From Methylobacterium radiotolerans JCM 2831 (GTDB lineage Bacteria > Pseudomonadota > Alphaproteobacteria > Rhizobiales > Beijerinckiaceae), in the NCBI RefSeq assembly GCF_000019725.1, contig NC_010505.1, positions 2,282,001 to 2,346,000 of the forward strand: a stretch of DNA of 64,000 nucleotides, read 5' to 3'. Positions 51,590-59,232 of the stretch are shown here, one piece after another. Below the pieces are notes generated by a model that was given only the letters and a program-made list of their open reading frames with translations, did no database searches and was not told where the DNA came from. The translations under genes and the position numbers were made by a program. The first letter of the stretch is position 1. The number at the start of each line of letters is the position of its first letter.

Positions 51590-53472
51590 GTGACGGTACG
51601 GCAGGTGTAGGGACGATCCTGGCCGTCGACGACGAGCCGGACATCCTGATCGCCCTGGAGGACCTGTTCGAGGAGTCCTACCGGGTTCTGACGACCTCGC
51701 GCCCGGCCGAGGCGCTGGAGATCCTGCGCGCCGAGCCCGACATCGCCGTCGTGCTCTCGGACCAGCGGATGCCGGGCCTCACGGGGGACGCGCTCCTCGC
51801 CGAGGCCCGCACCTTCCACGACGCGCAGGCGATCCTGCTGACCGGCTACGCCGACATCACCGCGGTGATCGCCGCCCTCAACCGGGGCGGCATCGTCGGC
51901 TACGTCACCAAGCCCTGGGATGCCGGATTGCTCCGCTCCACCGTCCGGCAGGCCTTCGAGCGCCACCGCCTCGGCCGGGACCTCGCCACCGAGCGGGCGC
52001 TCCTGCGCGGCCTCCTCGACCACGCCCAGGACGCGATCAGCTTCAAGGACGCGGCGGGCCGCTTCGTGCGGCTGAACGGCCGCAAGGCCGCCCTCCTGGG
52101 CCACGACGTCGCCGCCAGCCTCGGGCGGCGCGAGGACGAACTCCTCGGACCGAAGGCCGAGGCCGTGACGGCGGCGGACGCGGCGGCGGTCCGGTCCGGC
52201 GCGGTGGCCGAGAGCCTCATCAGCGACGGCCCGACCGGCGCCGAGCAGTGGAGCCACGTGACGCGGGTGCCGATCCGCGACGCGAGCGGGGCGATCAGTC
52301 ACCTCGCGATGATCGAGCGCGACGTGACCGAGCAGCGGACCCTGGAGGCGCGCCTGCGCCAGTCGGACAAGATGCAGGCGCTGGGCACCCTCGCGGGTGG
52401 CATCGCGCACGACTTCAACAACCTGCTGACCGCGATCCTCGGCAGCCTCGAGCTCGCCGGCCCGAAAGTCGCCGACCAGCCGCGGGTCCAGCGCCTGATC
52501 GAGAACGCCCGCGGCGCCGCCGAGCGCGGGGCGTCCCTGACCAAGCGTCTCTTGAGCTTCAGCCGCGCCCACGACCTCCAGGCGCGCCCCGTCGACGTGA
52601 ACACCCTGATCACCGGCATGAGCGACCTGTTCGGCCGGAGCCTCGGCGGCCTCGTCACGGTCCGGACTGACCTCGAGGACGGTCTGCCGGCGGTCCAGGT
52701 CGATCCGGACCAGCTCGAGCTCGCCGTGCTCAACCTGTGCATCAACGCCCGGGACGCGATGCCGGACGGGGGCGCGATCACGGTGGCGACGCGCCGGCTC
52801 GCCATCAGCGGCGATCCCGAGATCGCCGACGGTCCCTATCTCGGCATCAGCGTCACCGACGAGGGCACCGGCATTCCGGAGGAGATCCTGCGCCGGGTCT
52901 GCGAGCCGTTCTTCACCACCAAGGCTGTCGGCCAGGGTACGGGGCTCGGCCTCGCCATGGTGTTCGGCCTCGCGCAGCAATCCAAGGGGCGGCTGGTGAT
53001 CGACAGCGTGGTCGGTCGCGGCACCCGCGTCGAACTCGCCCTCCCCTTCGCCGATCAGGCGCCCGAGCAGGCCGCGGAGGCTTCCGGTGCCGTCCCGGTC
53101 GCCGGACGGCGCGCCCGCGTCCTGATCGTCGACGACGATCCGCAGGTCCGCCACGTCACCGCCTCGTTCCTCACCGCCTTCGGCCACAGCACCACGGAGG
53201 CCGGCGACGGCGAGGCCGCCCTCCGTCTCCTCCAGGACGGCCGCTACGACATCGTCGTCGCCGACCTGGCCATGCCCGGCATGAGCGGCATCGACCTGGC
53301 CGCCGAGATCCGCGACCGGGATCCGGGCCTGCCGGTCCTGATCCTCACCGGCCATGCCGAGGCGATGCAGATCCCCGACGACCTGCCGGTCCTCACGAAG
53401 CCGTTCCGCTCCGCCGATCTCGCCGCCAGGGTCGCGACGCTGCTCGACGGCGGGGCCGGGCCCGCCACCTGA
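51586..53472 (+). CDS. REC-PAS-HisKA-HATPase-REC histidine kinase
   Basis: A 628-residue soluble hybrid kinase. The N-terminal receiver (about 9-125) has TILAVDDEPDILIALEDLFE and VVLSDQRMPGLTGDALLAEA. A PAS domain follows (about 140-255; DHAQDAISFKDAAGRFVRLN), then HisKA with His275 (LAGGIAHDFNNLLTAILGSL), an ATPase domain (LNLCINARDAMPDGG, GQGTGLGLAMVFGLAQQSKG) and a C-terminal receiver (VLIVDDDPQVRHVTASFLTA, VVADLAMPGMSGIDLAAEIR). Its ATG overlaps the stop of the preceding kinase (ATGA), so the two are made together. With receivers at both ends it can accept phosphate from CheA or the first kinase and pass it on. Confidence 0.93.
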   Translation: MSDGTAGVGTILAVDDEPDILIALEDLFEESYRVLTTSRPAEALEILRAEPDIAVVLSDQRMPGLTGDALLAEARTFHDAQAILLTGYADITAVIAALNRGGIVGYVTKPWDAGLLRSTVRQAFERHRLGRDLATERALLRGLLDHAQDAISFKDAAGRFVRLNGRKAALLGHDVAASLGRREDELLGPKAEAVTAADAAAVRSGAVAESLISDGPTGAEQWSHVTRVPIRDASGAISHLAMIERDVTEQRTLEARLRQSDKMQALGTLAGGIAHDFNNLLTAILGSLELAGPKVADQPRVQRLIENARGAAERGASLTKRLLSFSRAHDLQARPVDVNTLITGMSDLFGRSLGGLVTVRTDLEDGLPAVQVDPDQLELAVLNLCINARDAMPDGGAITVATRRLAISGDPEIADGPYLGISVTDEGTGIPEEILRRVCEPFFTTKAVGQGTGLGLAMVFGLAQQSKGRLVIDSVVGRGTRVELALPFADQAPEQAAEASGAVPVAGRRARVLIVDDDPQVRHVTASFLTAFGHSTTEAGDGEAALRLLQDGRYDIVVADLAMPGMSGIDLAAEIRDRDPGLPVLILTGHAEAMQIPDDLPVLTKPFRSADLAARVATLLDGGAGPAT

Positions 53473-53556
53473 CGGGGGGCTTGCAACCAATCGATTGCCG
53501 GCTCATTCTCTCTCCGTGGGGCTCGCAGGCCCCCGGTTACGAAGAGGAGGTGGACC

Positions 53557-53643
53557 ATGAGCAATCACGGCATCTTCCCGCGCCGCAGGCGTGACAACGA
53601 CCTGGACCAGGACGGTCCACCGGACGAGTCCCGGCAGGGATAG
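53557..53643 (+). CDS. 28-residue charged micro-ORF with strong ribosome binding site
   Basis: A 28-codon ORF that starts with MSNHGIFPRRRRDNDLDQDG and ends with ESRQG at TAG 53641-53643. GAGGAGGTGG stands before the ATG with good spacing, nearly the full anti-Shine-Dalgarno complement and among the strongest sites in this window. The peptide has a basic first half (RRRR) and an acidic second half (DNDLDQDGPPDE), without membrane or signal features. It lies 84 bases after the last kinase gene and about 100 bases before a strong terminator, so it may be the last gene of the chemosensory operon or a separate short transcript. Function unknown. Confidence 0.55.
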   Translation: MSNHGIFPRRRRDNDLDQDGPPDESRQG

Positions 53644-53742
53644 GGGTTTTCGGAGCGCGGCGCGGTCGAGTTCCCGGCCTGTCTGAGACGGGCCGCCAGG
53701 GCGAGCTCCCGCGACCATCCGAGACGTGGACCCTGCTACAGA

Positions 53743-53770
53743 CCCGTCGGCGCGAGCCGGCGGGTTTTTT
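53743..53770 (+). terminator. Intrinsic terminator with GCGA tetraloop after the chemosensory operon
   Basis: CCCGTCGGC (53743-53751) pairs with GCCGGCGGG (53756-53764) with one G-U pair, closing a GCGA tetraloop of the GNRA type, and is followed by TTTTTT (53765-53770). This is a textbook Rho-independent terminator on the plus strand. Between the micro-ORF and this site (53644-53742) I see no gene. Confidence 0.88.
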
Positions 53771-53823
53771 CATGCGCCCTCGATCGCTCCACGCCGGCTG
53801 CGAGACCGAGCGCGCCGAAACGC

Positions 53824-53858
53824 GAGAAGCCGCCCCGGAGGATCCGGGACGGCTTCTC
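53824..53858 (-). terminator. Probable terminator of the ribosomal alpha operon
   Basis: GAGAAGCCG and CGGCTTCTC form the outer stem, with CCCGG/CCGGG inside after single bulges. It lies 34 bases past the rplQ stop. The downstream tail on the minus strand (GCGTTTCGG) is only weakly U-rich. Confidence 0.6.
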
Positions 53859-53891
53859 AGGGACCGGGAGCGTCGGGACGCCCGGTGCCGA

Positions 53892-54302
53892 TCAGGCGGC
53901 GTCGGCGACCTGGCTCGGACCGGAATCCTTGCCGCGGGCGTCGACGTCGCGGTCGACGAACTCGATCACCGCGAGCGGGGCGTTGTCGCCCTGACGGAAG
54001 CCCGCCTTCATGATCCGGCAGTAGCCGCCCGGCCGGCCCTTGTAGCGCGGCCCGAGCACGGTGAAGAGCTTCTTGACCATGTCGGCGTCGCGCAGCTGCG
54101 CCATGGCGAGGCGGCGGGTGTGCACGCTGTCGATGCGGCCCAGCGTGATCAGCTTCTCGACGACCGGACGCAGGTCCTTCGCCTTCGGCAGGGTGGTGAT
54201 GATCTGCTCGTGCTTGATCAGCGCGGCGGACATGTTGGCGAACATCGCCTTGCGATGCTCGGCGGTGCGGTTGAAACGGCGGCCGCGATAGGCGTGACGC
54301 AT
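53892..54302 (-). CDS. rplQ: 50S ribosomal protein L17
   Basis: A 136-residue protein of the large subunit, placed near the exit tunnel. [20 protein letters not shown] at the start, [20 protein letters not shown] and [20 protein letters not shown] are the L17 signature segments, and [20 protein letters not shown] is the C-terminal motif. It is last in the rpsM-rpsK-(MBL)-rpoA-rplQ series, 197 bases after rpoA. That gap holds only small GC-rich hairpins, no gene. A terminator-like hairpin follows. Confidence 0.97.
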   Translation of the reverse strand: MRHAYRGRRFNRTAEHRKAMFANMSAALIKHEQIITTLPKAKDLRPVVEKLITLGRIDSVHTRRLAMAQLRDADMVKKLFTVLGPRYKGRPGGYCRIMKAGFRQGDNAPLAVIEFVDRDVDARGKDSGPSQVADAA

Positions 54303-54483
54303 GGTGCTGGCTTCCTTCTGGTCTCGGCCGCCGTGCCACGGTACGGCCGGGTGCCCCGTTGAGGCTGTTGCTCTCCGCTTGACCCCGCGGCGGGATTTTG
54401 CGGGACTTCGCGTCGGCTCGGCGAGGTCCCGGGTCTCGATCGGCCCAACGAGCGGCGCCGCCTAGCGCCGCCCAGTTCGGCCC

Positions 54484-54499
54484 GAGGCGGCTGCGCCTC
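54484..54499 (-). terminator. Short hairpin directly after rpoA
   Basis: GAGGCG and CGCCTC are perfect 6-bp arms with a GCTG loop, touching the rpoA stop codon (54500-54502). With no U-tract it may slow or protect rather than terminate; rplQ follows on the same strand. Confidence 0.35.
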
Positions 54500-55519
54500 T
54501 CAGTAGTGTTCTTCGAAGCGCTTGGCGAGATCCTCGATGTTCTCCGGCGGCCAGCCGGGGATGTCCATGCCGAGGTGCAGGCCCATGCCGGCGAGCACTT
54601 CCTTGATCTCGTTGAGCGACTTGCGGCCGAAGTTCGGGGTCCGCAGCATCTCGCCCTCGGACTTCTGGATCAGGTCTCCGATGTAGACGATGTTGTCGTT
54701 CTTCAGGCAGTTCGCCGAGCGGACCGACAGCTCCAGCTCGTCGACCTTCTTGAGCAGCGCAGGGTTGAAGGGCAGCTGCGGCGCGAGCGGCGCGGCCTCT
54801 TCCTTGCGCGGATCCTCGAAGTTCACGAAGACCTGCAGCTGGTCCTGGATGATGCGCGCGGCGTAGGCCAGGGCATCCTCCGGCGAGACCGCGCCGTTGG
54901 TCTCGACCGTCATGGTCAGCTTGTCCTTGTCGAGATCCTGGCCCTCGCGGGTGGTCTCGACGCGGTAGCTGACCTTGGTGACCGGCGAGAACAGCGAATC
55001 CACCGGGATCAGGCCGATCGGCGCGTCCTCGGGGCGGTTGCGCTCGGCCGGGACGTAGCCCTTGCCGGTGGCGACCGTGAACTCCATGCGGATCTCGGCG
55101 CCGTCGTCGAGCGTGCAGATCACGAGGTCGGGGTTCAGGATCTGGATGTCGCCGACCGTGCCGATGTCACCGGCGGTGACGAGGCCCGGGCCGGTCTTGC
55201 GCAGGGTCATGCGCTTGGGCGCGTCGGTCTGCGAGCGGATCGCGATGGTCTTGATGTTGAGGACGATGTCGGTGACGTCCTCGCGCACGCCCGGGATCGA
55301 CGAGAACTCGTGCAGCACGCCGTCGATCTGCACCGAGGTCACGGCCGCGCCCTGGAGCGACGACAGGAGCACGCGGCGCAGGGCGTTGCCCAGCGTCGTG
55401 CCGAAGCCGCGCTCGAGCGGCTCGGCGACGACCGTGGCGACCCGCTTGGGGTCGTCGCCGGTCGTGACCTGCAGCTTGTTCGGCTTGATCAGTTCCTGCC
55501 AATTCTTCTGAATGACCAC
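54500..55519 (-). CDS. rpoA: RNA polymerase alpha subunit
   Basis: A 339-residue subunit that nucleates polymerase assembly and contacts upstream DNA and activators. The N-terminal domain has [20 protein letters not shown] and [18 protein letters not shown]; the C-terminal domain (about 255-325) has [20 protein letters not shown] and [20 protein letters not shown]. The start is a GTG at 55519 with GAGGTAGGA upstream. Unusually, a metallo-hydrolase gene separates it from rpsK, where rpsD or nothing is usual. Confidence 0.97.
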   Translation of the reverse strand: MVIQKNWQELIKPNKLQVTTGDDPKRVATVVAEPLERGFGTTLGNALRRVLLSSLQGAAVTSVQIDGVLHEFSSIPGVREDVTDIVLNIKTIAIRSQTDAPKRMTLRKTGPGLVTAGDIGTVGDIQILNPDLVICTLDDGAEIRMEFTVATGKGYVPAERNRPEDAPIGLIPVDSLFSPVTKVSYRVETTREGQDLDKDKLTMTVETNGAVSPEDALAYAARIIQDQLQVFVNFEDPRKEEAAPLAPQLPFNPALLKKVDELELSVRSANCLKNDNIVYIGDLIQKSEGEMLRTPNFGRKSLNEIKEVLAGMGLHLGMDIPGWPPENIEDLAKRFEEHY

Positions 55520-55627
55520 GATCCTACCTCTCGTCCTTGCCCGGGATCCGCGACGCCCGTCCCCGCGCTTCGGCCGCTCGGTGCCGCCCCCTGGCGCCCC
55601 GAACGGTCCCTGAATGTCTGTCCGCCG

Positions 55628-56500
55628 TTACTCGCCGCCGACCCACAGCACCGGCACGAAGCTGTAGCCAGCCCCGTCCCGGTCCACGTAGCCGAGCGCC
55701 GGGAATTCGAGGTGGCCGCCGGCGATGAGCGTCCGCTCGCTGGCCACCTCGTCCAGGATCCGCTTGCGCGTCTCCCGGGCCTGGTCGCCGTCGACGTCGA
55801 AGCCGACGCCGGCCTCCGGGTTCTTGAACTGGATCGCCGGCAGGTGCACCACGTCGGTCCACATCATCAGCGACTGTCCACCGGAGACGATGCGGAAACC
55901 GCAATGGCCCGGCGTGTGTCCGGGCAGATGGACCGCCGTGATCCCCGGGAGGACCTCGCCGCCGCGGTGCTCGCGCACCTTGCCGGCGTAGGGCGCCAGG
56001 GACTTCCGGGCGCCCTCGAAATAGGGCTTCGCGGCCTCGGGCGCCTGGGCCAGGGCCGCGTCGGGAAGCCAGTGCGCCGCCTCGTCGGCGTGCAGCACGA
56101 TCTCGGCGTTCGGGTAACGCGCCGCGCCGTCCTTCACGAGACCGCCGACATGGTCGGGGTGCAGGTGGCTGACGAGCACCGTGCCGATCTCCTCCGGCGT
56201 CACGCCGGTGACCGCGAGCGCTGCGCCGGCCCGGCCGAGGGTCGGCGCTGGCGCCAGATCGCCGTAGCCCGTGTCGATCAGGGTCGGCTTGAGGCCGGGC
56301 CCGGTGATCAGGAAGGCGTTCAGCGTGATCTTCGGCTGCTCGGTGCGGAAGCCCGCCACCTGCAGCCGCCCCGCCTCCTCCTTGGAGATGCCGGTGACGA
56401 GATCGAGGCTGGCCTGAAACCAGCCGTCGTTGAGCGCGGTGACCGTGAGGTCGCCGAGTTTCCAACGCAGCACGCCCGGAAGCGGCTTCGATCCCGTCAT
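55628..56500 (-). CDS. MBL-fold metallo-hydrolase inserted in the ribosomal alpha operon
   Basis: A 290-residue metallo-beta-lactamase-fold protein. The metal motif HxHxDH is in VLVSHLHPDHVGGLVKDGAA; a second histidine is in ITAVHLPGHTPGHCGFRIVS and a further aspartate in LMMWTDVVHLPAIQFKNPEA, completing a two-metal site. The N-terminal part (GDLTVTALNDGWFQASLDLV) fits the AttM/lactonase-like and related hydrolase group, but the substrate is unknown. The ATG at 56500 follows GGAGAAGC; a TTG 15 bases upstream is less likely. It starts only 34 bases after the rpsK stop and precedes rpoA by about 110 bases, both on its strand, so it should be expressed with ribosomal genes. Confidence 0.88.
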   Translation of the reverse strand: MTGSKPLPGVLRWKLGDLTVTALNDGWFQASLDLVTGISKEEAGRLQVAGFRTEQPKITLNAFLITGPGLKPTLIDTGYGDLAPAPTLGRAGAALAVTGVTPEEIGTVLVSHLHPDHVGGLVKDGAARYPNAEIVLHADEAAHWLPDAALAQAPEAAKPYFEGARKSLAPYAGKVREHRGGEVLPGITAVHLPGHTPGHCGFRIVSGGQSLMMWTDVVHLPAIQFKNPEAGVGFDVDGDQARETRKRILDEVASERTLIAGGHLEFPALGYVDRDGAGYSFVPVLWVGGE

Positions 56501-56534
56501 GAGCTTCTCCGTCAAAAGGCTTCGCAGGCTCGGA

Positions 56535-56924
56535 TCAGACGCGGCGGCGCTTGCGCGGCCGGCAGCCGTTGTGCGGGATCGAGGTGACGTCGCGGATCGA
56601 GGTCACCGTGAAGCCCGCCGCCTGGAGGGCGCGGAGCGCGGACTCACGGCCCGAACCCGGACCCGACACCTCGACCTCGAGGGTGCGCATGCCGTGCTCG
56701 GCGGCCTTGCGGCCGGCATCCTCGGCGGCCACCTGGGCGGCGTACGGGGTCGACTTGCGCGAACCCTTGAAGCCCATCGCGCCGGCCGACGACCACGAGA
56801 TCGTGTTGCCCTGCGCGTCCGTGATGGTGATCATCGTGTTGTTGAACGAGGCGTTCACGTGGGCGACGCCCGACACGATGTTCTTGCGCTCGCGGCGGCG
56901 GACGCGTTGCGGTTCCTTGGCCAT
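56535..56924 (-). CDS. rpsK: 30S ribosomal protein S11
   Basis: A 129-residue platform protein of the small subunit. [40 protein letters not shown] and [20 protein letters not shown] are the S11 family segments, and the length is normal. It follows rpsM with a gap of 172 bases that has a GGAGGC/GCCTCC hairpin (near 57055-57085) and no gene. Confidence 0.98.
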   Translation of the reverse strand: MAKEPQRVRRRERKNIVSGVAHVNASFNNTMITITDAQGNTISWSSAGAMGFKGSRKSTPYAAQVAAEDAGRKAAEHGMRTLEVEVSGPGSGRESALRALQAAGFTVTSIRDVTSIPHNGCRPRKRRRV

Positions 56925-57096
56925 TCTCGTCTCACTCTTCCTTCAGGCACGCCCGTAACACCAGGCGCTCGGGATTGTTTTTGGGACTTGGCCGGCGCGT
57001 CCGTGCAGGATCGCCGTGCCAAAGCCGGGCCCCCCGCGGGACACCCGGCGTGACGGGAAGGAGGCCGAGCGAAGCGCAGCCTCCCGATCCCAAAAC

Positions 57097-57465
57097 TTAC
57101 TTCTTCTTGCCGGCGATCGGCTTCGCCTTGCCCTTGCGGGTGCGGGCGTTGGTGTGGGTGCGCTGGCCGCGAACCGGCAGCTGCTTGCGGTGGCGCAGGC
57201 CGCGGTAGGCGCCGAGATCCATCAGGCGCTTGATGTTCATCGAGACCTCGCGGCGCAGGTCGCCCTCGACGAGGTAGTCGCGGTCGATCGTCTCGCGGAT
57301 CTGCAGAACCTCGGCGTCGGTCAGCTGGTTGACGCGACGCTCGGCGGGGATGTTCACCTTCTGGGTGATCTCCTCGGCCTTCTTGGCGCCGATGCCGTGG
57401 ATGTACTGGAGCGCGATGACGACGCGCTTGTTGGTCGGGATGTTGACGCCTGCGATACGGGCCAC
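57097..57465 (-). CDS. rpsM: 30S ribosomal protein S13
   Basis: A 122-residue head protein of the small subunit that contacts tRNA and S19. [20 protein letters not shown] starts at a GTG (57465); [40 protein letters not shown] and [13 protein letters not shown] complete the protein. The GTG is chosen because S13 proteins begin Met-Ala-Arg-Ile-Ala-Gly. It is the first gene of the alpha operon and has a canonical promoter 150 bases upstream. Confidence 0.97.
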   Translation of the reverse strand: MARIAGVNIPTNKRVVIALQYIHGIGAKKAEEITQKVNIPAERRVNQLTDAEVLQIRETIDRDYLVEGDLRREVSMNIKRLMDLGAYRGLRHRKQLPVRGQRTHTNARTRKGKAKPIAGKKK

Positions 57466-57615
57466 GATCACTCTCCATCTGGGGCCCGATGATCCGGGCC
57501 GGTGTCGCGCGCGTCCGGTGGAGGCCGGCCCCTGCGCGCGTGAAACGACGACGCGGCCCGCGGGCGGCCCCGGACAGGGCACCTCGGACCATCGTTCGGT
57601 TGGACGAAGGAGGGC

Positions 57616-57644
57616 CTGCTAGCGCGCGGGCGGCCCGATGTCAA
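57616..57644 (-). promoter_or_regulatory. Probable housekeeping promoter of the rpsM-rpsK-rpoA-rplQ operon
   Basis: On the minus strand TTGACA (57644-57639) is followed after 17 bases by TAGCAG (57621-57616). The -35 box is perfect and the spacing ideal. It lies about 150 bases before rpsM and implies transcription independent of the spc operon. Confidence 0.65.
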
Positions 57645-57715
57645 CGACGGGTCGCCATCGTTCTGTCCCCCCAAGCGCACGGTGCGCGCCCACAATGTGT
57701 GATCGAGGAGCGGAG

Positions 57716-58072
57716 ATGGCGGTCCTGACGAGCGACGGCGCGACCCTGCGGGCCTTCGCCGATTCGGTGCTGCGCGCCGCGGAAGAGACCCTGGAAGAGG
57801 TCATGCCGGTGACGCTGGCGGTGATCGGCGGCGTGCTCGCCGAGGCGGAGCCCGGCTCGGTCGCGCTCCAGGACGGGGACGGCGGGCCGCCGCTGCTCTG
57901 GGCGACCCTCGCCGGTCGCCGCATGGTGTTCCGCTACAACACGATGACGGCGATGATCGAGCTGCGCGACGGAACGGCCGAAGGCTACCCGTTCCGCCTG
58001 TTCGGCCACCGGTCGCTGCAGATGGACATCGTCAACTTCTTCGGGAGCCTCCGCCGCGAGGGGCGGATCTGA
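57716..58072 (+). CDS. Conserved-looking hypothetical protein between adk and rpsM, opposite strand
   Basis: A 118-residue soluble protein (MAVLTSDGATLRAFADSVLR to FFGSLRREGRI) with no membrane or signal segments. It begins with a helix, then a beta-rich middle (LLWATLAGRRMVFRYNTMTA, MIELRDGTAEGYPFRLFGHR). GAGGAGCGGAG before the ATG supports this start; an in-frame ATG seven codons upstream is possible. I do not recognise the family. It is divergent from rpsM and its 5' flank overlaps the rpsM promoter region, so the two may share control. It breaks the usual adk-rpsM continuity. Confidence 0.6.
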   Translation: MAVLTSDGATLRAFADSVLRAAEETLEEVMPVTLAVIGGVLAEAEPGSVALQDGDGGPPLLWATLAGRRMVFRYNTMTAMIELRDGTAEGYPFRLFGHRSLQMDIVNFFGSLRREGRI

Positions 58073-58134
58073 ACGACGGAGCCGGGGGCGATCGCCGGAT
58101 CTCGGGACAGCGCCCCCTGCGCGCGGACCGCGTC

Positions 58135-58365
58135 TCAGCGGAAGCCCTGGTTCCGTAGCCGGCAGTAGCCGCCCATGTTCTGGTAGCCCGCCGGGCAGCG
58201 TCGAACGCAGGTCCCCGCCGCGTACTTGAGCGGCGGCCGGCAGGCGTGGCGGAACCGCTTCTGGCCGTACACGAAGGACTGGGCCGGGCTCTGCGCGAAG
58301 GCCGGCAGCGGCGGGAGGGCCACCGCGAGCAGGAGCGAGGCGGTGGCGAGGAGGCGGATGGTCAT
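58135..58365 (-). CDS. Small secreted four-cysteine protein, unknown
   Basis: A 76-residue protein with a clear signal peptide (LLATASLLLAVALPPLPAFA, cut before QSPAQSF). The mature part has four cysteines in the pattern C-x10-C-x3-C-x9-C or close to it (HACRPPLKYAAGTC, then RRCPAGYQNMGGYC), likely two disulfides, and is basic. The family is not known to me. It lies between adk and rpsM, convergent with the plus-strand 118-residue gene. Confidence 0.7.
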   Translation of the reverse strand: MTIRLLATASLLLAVALPPLPAFAQSPAQSFVYGQKRFRHACRPPLKYAAGTCVRRCPAGYQNMGGYCRLRNQGFR

Positions 58366-58459
58366 GGCGTTTCCGATCGTGGATCCGCCCCATAACCCTC
58401 CGCGATCGCGCCGGGTTCACGGGCGCGCTTCACTTATCGGTCAGCGCGCCGCGATCGCT

Positions 58460-59062
58460 TCAGGAAGCGACGCGCTCCTCGTGGGGCTCCAGCACCGCCA
58501 TCAGGTCGGCGGTGACCTTGTCGATCGGCTGCATGCCGTCGACGGTCTCCAGCGTGCCCTTCTGCGCGTAGTAGGCGGAGAGGGGCGCCGTCTGGGCGCG
58601 GTAGGCCTCGAGCCGCTGCTTGAACACCTCCGGCGTGTCGTCCTTCCGCACGGCCTGGCCGCGGGCCAGGGTCTCGGCGGCGCGCTTCTCGATGCGGCCG
58701 ACCAGGGCGTTCTCGTCGACCTTCAGCTCGACGACCGCGGAGAGGCTCAGACCCTTGCTGGCGAGCATCTCGCCGAGCGCCTCGGCCTGCGCGACCGTGC
58801 GCGGGAAGCCGTCGAGGATGAAGCCGCGGCGGGCGTCCGGCTCCTCGATCCGGTCGGCGACGATGCCGACGACGATCCGGTCGGAGACGAGGCCGCCGGA
58901 TTCCATCACGGCCTTGGCCTCGAGGCCGACCGGCGTGCCGGCGGCCACCGCGGCGCGGAGCATGTCGCCGGTGGAGAGCTGCGGGATGCCGAAGCGCTGT
59001 ACGATCCGCTCGGATTGCGTCCCCTTCCCCGCACCGGGCGGCCCGAGCAGAATGATACGCAT
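58460..59062 (-). CDS. adk: Adenylate kinase
   Basis: A 200-residue enzyme that balances ATP, ADP and AMP. The P-loop [20 protein letters not shown], the AMP-binding [17 protein letters not shown], and [16 protein letters not shown] are intact. The LID region is the short type ([20 protein letters not shown]), with no zinc-binding cysteines, as in many alphaproteobacteria. It follows secY after a 170-base gap with two hairpins. Confidence 0.96.
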   Translation of the reverse strand: MRIILLGPPGAGKGTQSERIVQRFGIPQLSTGDMLRAAVAAGTPVGLEAKAVMESGGLVSDRIVVGIVADRIEEPDARRGFILDGFPRTVAQAEALGEMLASKGLSLSAVVELKVDENALVGRIEKRAAETLARGQAVRKDDTPEVFKQRLEAYRAQTAPLSAYYAQKGTLETVDGMQPIDKVTADLMAVLEPHEERVAS

Positions 59063-59079
59063 GGCGTTGTCCTCGTTCG

Positions 59080-59098
59080 GCCCACTCTCTCAGTGGGC
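59080..59098 (-). promoter_or_regulatory. Perfect hairpin in the adk leader
   Basis: GCCCACT (59080-59086) and AGTGGGC (59092-59098) pair perfectly around a 5-nt loop, ending 17 bases before the adk ATG. It could modulate access to the ribosome binding site or terminate readthrough from secY; no U-tract is present. Confidence 0.4.
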
Positions 59099-59187
59099 AC
59101 AAGCCGTGGTGGCGAAGCCTCCCTGGCATCGCCGGGTTCGGGATTTTCTAGCCGGTCCGGGCCGGTGAGGCATCCAGACCTTTGGGC

Positions 59188-59224
59188 CAGAGGCGGGAGT
59201 ATCCTCGGGGTCGGCCCGCCTCTG
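59188..59224 (-). terminator. Hairpin between secY and adk
   Basis: CAGAGGCGGG (59188-59197) and CCCGCCTCTG (59215-59224) form a perfect 10-bp stem with a 17-nt loop, eight bases after the secY stop. No U-tract follows on the minus strand. Confidence 0.4.
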
Positions 59225-59232
59225 TAGCAGGC

